From: Gorsachius magnificus
Lineage: Eukaryota > Chordata > Aves > Pelecaniformes > Ardeidae
Assembly (NCBI GenBank): GCA_034008185.1
Contig: CM067081.1
Coordinates: forward strand, 11,779,821 to 11,843,820
DNA: 64,000 nt
Direction: 5' to 3'
In this document: positions 49,258 through 60,864 of the stretch, piece by piece
Layout: each line of letters starts with the position of its first letter
Numbering within the stretch: position 1 is the stretch's first letter
Position numbers and translations under genes: made by a program
Notes under the pieces: model-generated
Databases searched by the model: none
The model's input: only the letters and a program-made list of their open reading frames with translations
Told to the model about the DNA's origin: nothing

Positions 49258-50864
49258 CATAATAGAATCATAGAATGTTTTGGGTTGGAAGGGACCCCGA
49301 GAGGTCATCTAGTCCAACCCCCCTGCAGTCAGCAGGGACACCGCCAACTAGATCAGGTTGCTCAGAGCCCCATCCAACCTGGCCTTGAATGTTCCCAGGG
49401 ATGGGGCTTCCACCACCTCTCTGGGCAACCTGTTCCAGTGTTTCACCACCCTCGTTGGAAAGAATTTCCTCCTTAGATCCAGTCTAAACCTACCCTGCTT
49501 CAGTTTAAAACCATTACCCCTTGTCCTGTCACAGCTGGCCCTACTAAAAAGATCATCCCCATCTTTCCTATAGGCTCCCTTTAGGTACTGAAAGGCTGCA
49601 ATCAGGTCTCCCCACAGCCTTCTCTTCTCCAGGCTGAACAAGCCCAACTCTCTCAGCCTGACCTCATAAGAGAGGTGCTCCAGCCCTTGGATCATTTTTG
49701 TAGCCCTCCTCTAGACCCGCTCCAACAGGTCCATGTCCTTCTTGTGCTGAGGGCTCCAGAGCTGGACGCAGTACTCCAGGTGAGGTCTCACCAGAGCAGA
49801 GTAGAGGGGCAGAATCACCTCCCTCGACCTGCTGGCCACGCTTCTCCTGATGCAGCCCAGGGTACGGTTGGGCTTCTGGGCCGCCAGCGCACATTGCCGG
49901 CTCATGTCCAGCTTTTCATCCACCAGCACGCCCAAGTCCCTCTCGGCAGGGCTGCTCTTGATCCTTTCTTCCCCCAGCCTGTACTGATACTGGGGGTTAC
50001 CCCGACCCAGGTGTAAGACCTTGCACTTGGCCTTGTTGAACCTCATGAGGTTCACACAGGCCCACCTCTCCAGCCTGTCCAGGTCTCTCTGGATGACATC
50101 CCGTCCTTCTGGTGTGTCATCCGCACCACTCAGTTTGGTGTCGTCCGCAAACTTGCTGAGGGTGCATTCGATCTCGCTGTCTAAGTCATTGATGAATATA
50201 TTAAACAGCACGGGTCCCAGTACGGACCCCTGAGGGACACCACTCGTCACCGGTCTCCATCCGGACATCGAGCCATTGACCACTACCCTCTGGATGCGAC
50301 CATCCAGCCAGTTCCTTATCCACCTAACAGTCCACCCATCAAATCCATAGCTCTCCAATTTAGAGAGAAGGATGTTGTGGGGGACCGTGTCAAAGGCTTT
50401 GCAGAAGTCCACACAGATGACATCCATTGGTTTTCCCTTGTCCACTGTTGTTGTCACACCATCCTAGAAAGACACTAGGTTCGTCAGGCAGGACTTGCCC
50501 TTGGTGAAGCCATGCTGGCTATCTCGAATTATCTCCCTGGCCTCCATGTGCCTTAGCATGGCTTCTAGGAGGATCTGTTCCATGATCTTCCCAGGCACAG
50601 AGGTGAGGCTGACAGGTCGGTAGTTCCCGGGGTCTTCCTTTCTACCCTTTTTGAAAATGGGCACAATGTTTCCCTTCTTCCAGTCACCAGGGACTTCACC
50701 TGACTGCCATGACTTTTCAAATATCATGGAGAGTGGCTTGGCGACTACATCGGCCAATTCCCTCAGGACTCTGGGATGCATCTCATCAGGTCCCATGGAC
50801 TTAGGTGCATTCAGGTTCCTCAGGTGGTCACGAACCTGATCTTCTCCTACAGTGGGAGGGGTTT
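49258..50864 (-). mobile_element. CR1 LINE, 1.6 kb, youngest-looking copy
   Basis: The tail (ATTCTATG units) and the TTTTGGGTTGG block lie at the low end, with the coding region continuing to the RT fingers at 50864. TGTAAAATG is repeated perfectly just outside both ends (49249-49257 and 50865-50873), a 9 bp target duplication. The upstream 355 bases are nearly identical to the copy starting at 63484 (five or six differences counted by eye), which points to recent activity of this lineage. Confidence 0.95.
49348..50864 (-). pseudogene. CR1 ORF2 reverse transcriptase region, single frame with two nonsense codons
   Basis: Three open segments (50910-50464, 50457-49711 and 49695-49348) are in the same reading frame, so the copy has no frameshift over about 500 codons. 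Only two stops break it: TAG at 50466-50464, where family members have Tyr in FYDG, and TAG at 49713-49711, where they have Gln in ERVQRRA. It includes the fingers ([45 protein letters not shown]), motif A with [13 protein letters not shown], motif [12 protein letters not shown], intact motif C FADD, and the natural C-terminus LSNLI. The first residues of the 50910 segment are flanking sequence. ORF1 and endonuclease are missing by 5' truncation. Confidence 0.93.
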
Positions 50865-50873
50865 TGTAAAATG

Positions 50874-53715
50874 AGCACATGTAAAAATAGCTGTTCCACT
50901 CAATAAGCATGACAAAAAGTCAGTGGCTCGTATACGACATTTAAGAAGGCACCCCTTAAATGACCTTCTCTTCTAAGCGAGTTCATGCGTAGAAATATAA
51001 TGGGCCAAAATAACAGAGCTATAAAAAGTCATGAACATATTGCAAACAAAGTTCACTTTCCATTAGTTAGGGATTATATGCATTTTTGTTATTTGGACAA
51101 AGAATTTTTATATCACGATTTCATTATATTTGTAAGAGCACAGATGGAAAAATATGAAGTAGAACAAAAAATAAAAGCAGACTTGATTGGTTTTAAAATT
51201 ATTGTTCGAAAGAGAAGATGGGATGGAATTGCGGGCAACTGAGCATGATATTCAGCATCACTTCTCACTCTCCCTAAGGATTCATCATACAAAACTCTAA
51301 GATGTATTTCTCACTTATATTCCTTCAAATACCCTGAAGAAGGAAACAAGCACTTCTTTGGCCCAGTTCAACTCGTCCAGAGGCAAATATGTAAAATAGG
51401 TAAGACAATTTGTGCCCTTCCAGGCACCTGTATCTCTCCCTTGCTCACAAGGACTCTAGCTAGGATGACCATTGCAGGTGCAAAGGTGTAGACAAGAGAC
51501 TTCTGCATGCTAACCTAGATGACTCCTAACCCACATAGCACTTTGCAACTTATGCCATGTGTCACCTAAAATCTTCAGAGTACAGACTGCCACATAGGTT
51601 TACACTGTAAATGGTATTACAAATCTTCAACCTGCACTTCACAATGTGTCCCTGTAGTATAAAAACATTTAAAATTGGTAAGCATAGCCTGGTAGCTTTT
51701 ATTCACTGTATTTGCTGAAGGCATGAGTTAGAAAGGAACCTCTAAACTGTTCAAACAGAATATAATTCTCATCTTTTTCCTGGCTTCCTTTGTACTATTA
51801 ACATCTAAACTACAAAAACACAAGTCTTAGTTTTGACAATACTTTTAAAACACTTTTCACCATGTACAGTGTGATTTTGTTAATGCATTTAAAGACATTA
51901 TGGCCTATGCATGAATCCTTATTGAGACGCAGATATAAAACACCTAGATATAGGGATTATATATTACAATATATAACTTCAGTATCACACACCAGCATCT
52001 GAATTTGCTGCACTATTTCTATTACCATACTCCCTTTCATTGCAGTGGTTGACTATCTCGTAGTAAATACATGTATATGGCTCTGGTATCCTTCTGAATA
52101 CTAAGTATTATTTCCAGGAAGATCAGCTGAGTTCCTCAAGTAACACAGAATGTCTCAGCCTAAATCCAAACCCGTATCTCCCAAATCGCAGCAGGGTAAC
52201 TGAGCACCTGTGTTACTCCTTCTCACCAAGTTTAGAAGAGTATCAAGAAATTTGCTGCGCTAGCATTTCTTTTAGGAGGGGAAAAAAAAAAAAAAAAAGT
52301 TAAACGTCCCGTCTTTTGCCAAAGGTTCAAGTTATAAATTTAGAAAACACCAGATTCATTAATTTTTTACAGCTAAACTGTCACTGAAAATTGGTACGGT
52401 TGATATTCAGGAGACACTGGAGAGGGAACAAGCAAAAAGATAGCACTGTGGTATTGGATAGGAAAACCTCATGTGGGATTTTATAGGTTAAAATTATATT
52501 GGTATTGAAACCTGTCAGATGGAAACTGGTATAAACCACAGTATGGTGCCATGCAACTCTGCCATTGTTGCAGTGCATAGACCAAGCGCCTGACTGCCTG
52601 CTCGTCCCAGCATGGCCATTGCTACCCACCCGTCACCAGCTGTCCCAAGGAACCCAGACACTACCAGTGCCTGGCACAAAATCCATAAAGCATTAGAGAA
52701 AAAAGTAGCCTTGTAATTAGAAATAAGAAAAATAAACATCATCAAAATTCATATTAAAAAGTGTCAAAAGCAAGCAGGAATTATTTTTAAATTTTAAAGG
52801 AAAAATAAAAAAAAACTCTAACATTTTAAATAAAGAAAAAAAAAAAAAAGGCTCTGCTTCCAATTTTCAATTAAGATACCATAATGCTTTTCCACAAGCA
52901 TTCCTGGAGAGTTGTAAAATACGTATTTAATGCAAACACTAAACTGTGGCAAGTAATAAGGCCTGCTTATAAAGAAATAATTACTGCCCTGGAATAGGAT
53001 CAACTATTTCAGAGTACATAAATGCACTGCTAAACTATTTGTTCTTAACTGTTTGGTTTGGGTTTTTTTTTTTTTTAAATAATAAACAGTCTCAAAAATA
53101 TTTTAAAATAACAGCAATGTCTTTGTCATAAAATTTCTTGCATTTTATTTTTATTTTTCTTATTAACAATCTTCTAAAATTTTCTATTTTTCACCTCAAT
53201 CACAAAGCTCATACTTTTATTCCTGCCCCACACCTACAAAAAAATTTTGGACAACAGCTGCACTTCAAGATCTGAATTTATTCACAGAATCCTAATTAGC
53301 ACCTGAATGAAAGGATGTAATTAATTAAATTACCACAGCAGAAATTAAGAAAATAAAGAAAGCAGGACACATTTAAAGTTTTCAATAATTTACTTCACAA
53401 CCTTAACTTTCTGTATAAGGTTTTAAAAATATAATCATTTGCAAGTAATATCTTGTTTGGGTCCATATCGGAGTCACTGTTAAAAAAGATCTGGTGCCAG
53501 CTGAAGCAATGGACCAAAAGGACGAGCTAAACCAGCTGGCTTCATAAGGCTTGATGAATACTACCCTCAGGCCATTCTGCTGGACCTGATGGTTACTTTC
53601 GGAGCAGTGCTAGTTTTACAAAGAAAATCCCCACCCCGTTATCTCATACAACTTATATACACAAATTAACATCTCTAGAACAACCCGCAACAACAAACAC
53701 TTCTAGCACCATTCA
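50874..53715. other. Intronic DNA with poly(A) runs
   Basis: AT-rich sequence containing A17 at 52282-52298, A14 at 52836-52849 and a T run near 53064-53076. No retroposon body was recognised beside these runs. Confidence 0.55.
52282..52298 (+). repeat. A17 homopolymer
   Basis: Seventeen consecutive A after GGAGGGG. No AATAAA in the preceding 30 bases. Confidence 0.9.
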
Positions 53716-53722
53716 AATAATC

Positions 53723-53878
53723 ATAGAACCATAGAAAGACCTTTAAGATCATCAAGTCCAACCATTAACCTAACCCTGCCATCCCACCACTAAACCATGT
53801 CCCTAAGCACCTTGTCTACCAGTCTTTTAAATACCTCCAGGGATGGGGAATCCACCCCTTCCCTGGGCAGCCTGTTCC
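53723..53878 (-). mobile_element. CR1 LINE very short 3' fragment
   Basis: About 160 bases: degenerate tail, 3' UTR, natural ORF2 end (antisense of KR…VDKVLRDMV) and the preceding stretch to GCAGCCTGTTCC. It belongs to the 13200/15498 subfamily by its AAGACCTTTAAGATCATC block. AATAATC lies at both edges (53716-53722 and 53879-53885), a possible 7 bp target duplication, although the upper copy partly overlaps CR1-like bases. Confidence 0.9.
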
Positions 53879-53885
53879 AATAATC

Positions 53886-56800
53886 CATAACATTTAACCA
53901 TTAATCATAATCCACAGACATTTGGCATACATATGTTAAAATCAGGTAATAATGAAGTTTAATATTTGTGAGAAAGAACTTTAGTTATTATGTGTACATA
54001 AAGTGATGCCTACACCAACAGCTATTCACAAGATGTGCCATAATTAAAGGATATAACCTGGATATTAAAAAGATCCATTCTTCTCGCAAAGATACTCAAA
54101 CAGGTTCAAAGAACCTGGATTTCACATACCTATTTCTCATGCCTAACCATATGCTTAAAAACCACATGGTGATGCTTGTTCTCATCTCTCAGCTGAAAAC
54201 CACAGCACAGGATCTTCTACTAGGAAATAAGAATTATGCTCATCAGCCACCCATATCCAAAAAAAAACCAACCCATACTGAAAAAAAAATTGAATAAGTT
54301 AATCAAATATTTCATATTATTCCTTTGACAATTCATAAACAATTATTTTGTGTTTAAGCCCACTTCAAGGGGCCTGTTAACAGTTGACACAAATATTCTA
54401 AATTCCATCTGGATTTTTTTAAATTACAAAGTTAACTATTCAATTTATCTGTCATTAATATTACCCGTTAAAATTAACCAAATCTTGTTAAAAAAAAATC
54501 TAATGACTGACACAAACCACTGCTATATAAATGATTATCACTTAATCCTAAAAGAATGTATTAAAACCTATATAGATCTTAAAATTCCTTCATGTTACCT
54601 CTGCTGCAGCTACTCTAAGGGAGTATTTTATTGGCACAATGTCATTAAGATAAGATATCTGGTAAACATCATGTTATCTTGTGTCTAATTTTTCAGCATC
54701 AAGAACTGCTCTTTCCTAAAACCAGAATCCGTTAAAATGAGGAAATATTTAGACAAGCATAACTGATTATGTTAAGTTCAACTGAATAATGCATTTATTC
54801 TCTTGGTAAATTACACACTGAGCTCAGACTAATTTTTTTTTAATGGAAAGCAGCTCACTAAGCTCAGCTGGATCAGCCATTCAATTAAATTTGTTTCATT
54901 TCAAGCTAACAATCAAAATAGCTGACAATTCAACAGATAACTCCACATCCACATTCAAATGCTGTATTTCTTAATTTTCTTTTTAACAAGGAGCACCATG
55001 GCTGCAGGAATGCAGCCCTAAATTCAGCTATTAAAGAACATCTATTTCTTGTGTGGATGAAAGATACTATTAACTCTCAACTCCAGTTTTCTCCATTATA
55101 TTTGCCGATGCTCTTCAGCAGCTTTTACCAATTCACAAAAAATAATTCTTTCACTACTATCTTGAAACTAATAAATTAAACTTAACTTATTCTTTATAAA
55201 CTACAGCATTACTTATTCTTAATGGATTTCCCTTCCACAAAAACAATTTTCTCAATACTTTTTCTTTTTAATTCTTCAAACACCTCCAGCAAGCATAATT
55301 TCATTTTTGTGTCCTTCTAGCAGAAAGTATGAGTAAGCCTTTGCAAGACAGTGAGAAATTTACATTTACATTCTACTAGAAACTTATATTCTTACCCCAT
55401 CCTAAATTTTTTAACCACAATTTTCACTGAGAGGCATCGATAGAAGTGAACATGTTTGATGCTATTTAGCATCAATATTGACTCATACTTGGCAGTTGAA
55501 GCTGAGGATCTCCAGGTCTCCTCTCAATCTCCATGTGCTCAGCATACTTTGCAGCTGTTAACATGGGACAATTAACTGTTTAGACTCAACAAAACTCTCC
55601 AAACTCTCCCCTTCCAGAATAAGCAGGGAAGACTAAAAAACTCTCATGATGCAATGGCAGCTTATTTCAAGCAATGCACTAAAAAGGACTCATTTGGGTA
55701 GAAGGTTCCTTTCCCGTTCTCCCAGACAAACCAGTCTCTCAAAAGACAAAAATAAAACTTACATTGTTCTATGTAGAGATATTATCAAAGCTTTTAAAAA
55801 TTCAGCCAGGGTGGTCCGGTTCCTTCAGAAGCAAACTAAACTAAAAACCTTCACACTCAAATGATTAATCCCCACATGCAGTAGCCACAACCCCAGCACA
55901 TAACAGGCTTGGCTAAGGGCTGAATCACGGGCATGGTGCCCAACCCATATCCAAGCAGATGCAGCAAACACAGATCCAAACTATTTTTGTGACATGTGTT
56001 TTAAAGATATAAAATCAGGGTAAATACTTTCAATATTATAAAAATTCCATGCTGACAAATATTGCAAAGTACTGAAGTTATCTGACACTCAAATACCACG
56101 AACACTAAGTAAAATCTGTGAGAAAAGTAAATGAAAAACATTTACACTTCAAATAAAAATGCAAATGCAACAGTAACAGAACATACTGAAACCACAAGGA
56201 TGTGGTTGTACTATCTGAGCACTATCAGACAGATTTTCTGTCCTCTTATGTCTTACAAGGAGTGTCTCTGACTCTGACGATGAGCTGAACTGACCCACCG
56301 AAGGACAAAGCCTGGCAAGTCATCAGGCAGAGGCTGCCCCACACACAGCTGCTGGAGATCCTTAGGCATGGATGAACTTCCAGTGATGAACTTCCAAGCA
56401 TGACCTGAGGGCAGCCAGTGAGTATCCACACAACACTGCACCTCCATATCTGTTCTCAGTGCTTTCCAAATCCTGCGGTGGCTCTCATCCCATTCCTTTT
56501 GTGTGTATGCATTCCTAATTTCTATCTTTGCCCCCCACAGTGATGCTCGGTCCAACTTTCAATCACATTTCTGCCTCACTAGCTACAAGACTAGCTCCCA
56601 CCTGATTTCAACAGCTACCAAACCCAGTCTCCAGCTCTAGTCTGGACTTTCACCACAAGCTTAGCTCATCCCTCCAGTCAGAGCACAAGGTGCTCACCTG
56701 AGTTTGTAAAACAACTGTTTAGCATTACACGATTTGTGAAGTATGGTGTGATTTTGCAACTTGCTACACCATACACGGTGAAATGCAAGCAAAGATGAAG

Positions 56801-59800
56801 AGTACATCTCTTGCAAATGAAATGAAGTGTTCGACATTAAATGAAGCAGAAACTCGCCCTCCTTCTTAAAATTCCAAAGCATCTGACTTGCTGTTTTACA
56901 CATGCAATGCTAAGATGCTACTTTAACACTAAACTAAATTGGAAGACGCGGAAAAAGCAATAGGGAACAAGGTCTGTCAAGTCATTTCCACTCACTGTTT
57001 CCTTGTTCAAAAAGTATAAACAAGGGCCTATGAACAAAGAAAAAGCATGCTTTTCCAGCCCAGCACTCTCCTAGCAAAAATACTCCTTAATATTTGCTTT
57101 TATCTTCATTAATACTGTGTCAGTCTTGAAAAAGCTGCTAAGAAGAAATGTGACATTTCAGACAACTACCACAAACACAGGTCTTAAATCTATTTGTAAC
57201 TTTATTTCCAACATGGTAAAAAACAATCTTTTGAACAGCTTTAACTACCAATTCTGCCTAGAAAAAGAGTCCAGGTGATCTCACTGCCCCTTTAAAACTG
57301 CTCAGTGAGCAAAGACTGACCTGCTCCCAGAAGGACAACCTCCCAGCCCAGTCACGAACTTCCCACCAGCTGGCACGCTCCTCCCCTGCCCCAGGCCCAA
57401 AGGTTTGGCTCGGACTGGTGACGTGAGGGGTCAAGTGTATTTTCCACAGCATGCTTCAGATAAGGTCTCTTTTGTGAGACAACAGCAGAGGAAACAGAAC
57501 ATGCAAAGCTAAAAATACATAATATACTTGTGATCATCCTCCTGCAAAGCCTAAAAGTGAGCAAGTAAATAATGAAAAACCATAAGCAAGGCATACGGGG
57601 TTTTGGATGCATGTTACATCTCCAGTTGTTTGTCAAGTCCTTACTTAAAACAAACCTTACCAAACAAAACAACAACAAAAAAAAAAAAACCACTCCAGGG
57701 TATGCTTTTTCTTAAGTTTCTGATATACTGAAACAATAAAACAGTGATTAATCATTAATTTTTGAGAAATGCAAAATCCAAAAAAATTAGTAATAACTGA
57801 TTTTTCAAGTCTTTGCTTAATAAGTTAATGTGTTATTAGCAACACAGCTGATTTCTCTTTTTACAGAATTATTTTCAGGCAGAGTCCCTTTAATCAGTGT
57901 ATGACCTCTGAATGGTCCAGACATTACAACATATTCTGTCACTGATACCAAAACCATTTCATTTTTAAAACTCAATTTAAAAGGTTTGGGTTGTTTTCTT
58001 TCTAATAAAGAAGCATTTTTCTGAATCCTTTTAGAAGCCATGGTCTGCATGCAGTGAAAGCGAAGCACTGTTTAAATCAATTCTGGTTTATAACCAATGC
58101 TTCAATGAAAAATGACAAACAGAAGATGGGAGTAAACATGGGAGCTTACACACACAGTTGTTGGTGAAAAAGCATTACAGATACTGCATGCATAGAATTT
58201 GTAGAAACTAATTGAAAAAAACTGAAATGACAACTAGGATAAACACAAGGTATGACACAACAGCCTGGCAAATATCAAACATTTAAGAGCAAATTTTTAG
58301 TTTTACTTTTCTGTGCCTTGCAGCAAACAATGTAATACTCTCAAATATCCCAGTAACACCTGTAACACTTTAGCAGGTCCATTTTAGAGATTCACATCAC
58401 AGAGAAGTTGCAATGGCACAAACCAGGTCCAACTTTATTACACTTTTTTTTTTTAAAGAAAGAAGGATAAGCATTCACTTTATACTGAATCATTTTAAAG
58501 TATCTATTATGCCTTCAGAAAAGAAAAAAGCAAGACCATTAGCTGCTGTCTTATAATGAAAAAAAATCTGGAAAAAAAAATCTCAATGTGCAACTGCATG
58601 AAAACAAAAAGAAGAAAGAATACATGTCAACATACCTCTGGGAAAAAGGGATCCACCACAATTCATGCTGAATTAGATTCCTCCTGTCCCAATTCACCCA
58701 ACAGGCAGCCACTCTATTTTCAAGTCCTGCTCACAAGGTATCCCACCTCTGACTTGCTTCCATTTCTTTTTACCTTTCACAGACTCCTCTTCCAGATTTT
58801 AAAACTAATTATCTTTTGTTTTCTACTTCCTTTCCTTAGAGATTGTTCCCCGGTTTTGCCTTCCCAGAGTACCCAGTAATTACAAAGCTCAACAGTAAAA
58901 TTGAGAGGGGAAAAAAAAAAACAACCCACAACCCTAGGGCTGAATATGGTGGAGTCATTTATACTTTTCTGAAATGTGCTTTTAAACCTATTCACCACAG
59001 GCTCTTCTCATCAGACACATCTCTGAAAGCATCTTTTTCTCCTATAAACTCTCAAAACCTTCAGCTGTAAACAACCATTTGGATCTACAAGAATTTTAGC
59101 TTTTCAAACATATTGAGGTACTGTTACCAGGGCAGGTTATAAGGGGCACACAAAGCACAACAGAGAATGAGTGACAATTGAGGGCCTCATGACACCAAGA
59201 TATGGTTAAGACTGGAGAGTTTACTCAGGTCCTGGAGAGACACTGAGAAGTGTTTTGGACCCTGAAGCATTTTGATCTAGATGCCTCTCTTGGGTATCAC
59301 AAGAGCTCTTCATCTATCCTCAATCTTAAAATCTTAACAGGTTTGCTATGCACCATAGACACTTGAAGTAGAACACAGGGTACATGGTGTTTCAGGAGAT
59401 CTGCACTTCATTATTCAAGAAAGCTTTTTATGTTATTTTTTTTTTTAATTTCACATAGCAGATGTATTTTCAGAGCAGCAAGTTATTAGATCAATGGTAT
59501 TTCCCTTTGCTTACTACAGCAATTAAATTGCACCAACATTAAACTGTTTATCTCAACAGGTCTGACCTTAAGAAGGTCTCGCTGGATGTTCAAGTTCTCT
59601 TTGACAGCAGACTCTTATTAGCTGCCGTCCAGCACATTAGCCACTGGTCAGTACTCACCAAGAGAAGAGAGACAAAAAAACCTAAGTTCTACTTCTTCAT
59701 CAATATTTTCCCCCTAAAAAACAAGGTTTGGCATTTTTTGCTTCTTTGGTGGTTTTGGTTGTTCGGGTTTTTGTGGTTTTTTTTTTTTGTTTGTTTTTTT

Positions 59801-60686
59801 TTTTTAAGGTAAACAGCTCATTTCAGTACAAACAGGGGAGTCAAGAAGCCAGCTTTTTACTGGAAACAATTTCCCGTAACATCTTTGAGAAAAGTTTCTT
59901 ATGTTATTCAGCACTTTAGATGGGAGCTGTAATGACAAACCTAAACTTTGTCCTTCATTCGTTACCTTCAGGAATATGAGACTACGCTCCCCATTCAGTG
60001 AGCACTGCTGATTACTGCTCCTGTTTGTGGTACCTCAATTCCCTGTGAGAAAGGCAGGGACACAGTAGGAAGGATGGGAACAGTAGGGGACAAGTGAGAA
60101 ATACAAAAGGAGTAACAGGCATTGAGTGCAGAGGTACAAAACTCCTTTGAGGCATTATCACCTAAAATAAGTGGCCCTGCATGAACGCTCCAACCAGGCA
60201 TCCATGTTTGCCAGTGCTGTTGTATGGACGCAGAGTAGCACACCTTAGGCTAAATCCTCAGGCTGACCAAACAGAAAAAGGATTTCTCCACAAGCAGCAC
60301 GTACTGCAGATCACCTAGAGAAACACTGATATGAAACAGCAATGTGTGTCTATTACTTAAAAGTTTTTATTCTAAGAAAACCATTTTCAAGTTGACAGCT
60401 TTAGAGTATTACTGGCAAAAGATACGGTTGTCAAATAATTGGTCACACCTACTAAAAAAAAGTGTGGTTAAAATACAAATACAACATTAGATTCACTTGT
60501 TCATGAAAATCAAAACATACTGAATCATTGAAACAAAATTTCAGGCTTGCTAGCCTCTGCAAAAATAAATGAGAAGACATGTTGTTTATTTAAGCAATTA
60601 TTAATAAGCACTTATTAATATTAAGCAGTTAATAAGCAGGCCCCAACAACATGTAATAGCAATGTTTTTATGGACGTTCTGCACAT
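53886..60686. other. Intronic DNA next to the penultimate exon, no recognised element
   Basis: AT-rich sequence with low-complexity runs (A13 at 57677-57689, T-rich 59768-59805). A GC-richer block at about 56240-56700 stands out from its surroundings and contains a 100-codon minus frame (56253-56555) without recognisable homology. No CR1 or LTR was seen. Confidence 0.55.
59768..59805 (+). repeat. T-rich low-complexity tract
   Basis: Runs of T separated by single G or GTGG, within a wider TTTGG-rich stretch from 59740. Confidence 0.8.
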
Positions 60687-60692
60687 ACTTAC
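60687..60692 (-). other. SLC36A4: SLC36A4 splice donor (GTAAGT)
   Basis: Consensus-strength 5' splice site directly after ...TCA ACC T. The trailing T pairs with the leading GT of the exon at 5158 to make TGT (Cys). Confidence 0.9.
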
Positions 60693-60862
60693 AGGTTGAG
60701 CAGACTAATAGCGCTCTCACCACAAGCTCACAGAGTAACTTCCACTTCTGCTCCACTTTAGAGGTGGCAGCTGGAATGAGGATCTCCGCAGGGACGTAGT
60801 ACTGAATCGAATAGGTCACAAAAATCCCAAAGGAGTACAGAATTTTTACAGACTGATACAAC
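60693..60862 (-). CDS. SLC36A4: SLC36A4 penultimate coding exon (57 residues, partial)
   Basis: A 170-base exon: one base completing the previous codon, 56 codons and one base carried to the next exon. It encodes [20 protein letters not shown], then [12 protein letters not shown] and [17 protein letters not shown]. The first part is a transmembrane helix with the SLC36 family VKILYS…YPVQ/YSIQ pattern and the YVPAE motif; the last part begins the following helix, which is completed in the exon at 5158. The acceptor is TTCTGAACAG with AG at 60864-60863. The protein continues N-terminally beyond the window: I searched 60865-64000 by eye for the expected preceding exon (the loop with GDEI…LNLP) and did not find it. 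Sequence and phase match vertebrate SLC36A4 as I remember it. Confidence 0.95.
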
Positions 60863-60864
60863 CT

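Larger units (their letters stand above)
5159..60692 (-). other. SLC36A4: SLC36A4 terminal intron, about 55.5 kb
   Basis: The donor is GTAAGT (60692-60687) and the acceptor TTTTAG (5164-5159), both on the minus strand. The flanking exons join in phase 1 to make Cys and reproduce the expected protein order (…[15 protein letters not shown]…), so no coding exon is expected between them. The intron is AT-rich background interrupted by GC-richer CR1 LINE insertions on both strands. No nested gene was recognised. Confidence 0.88.
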
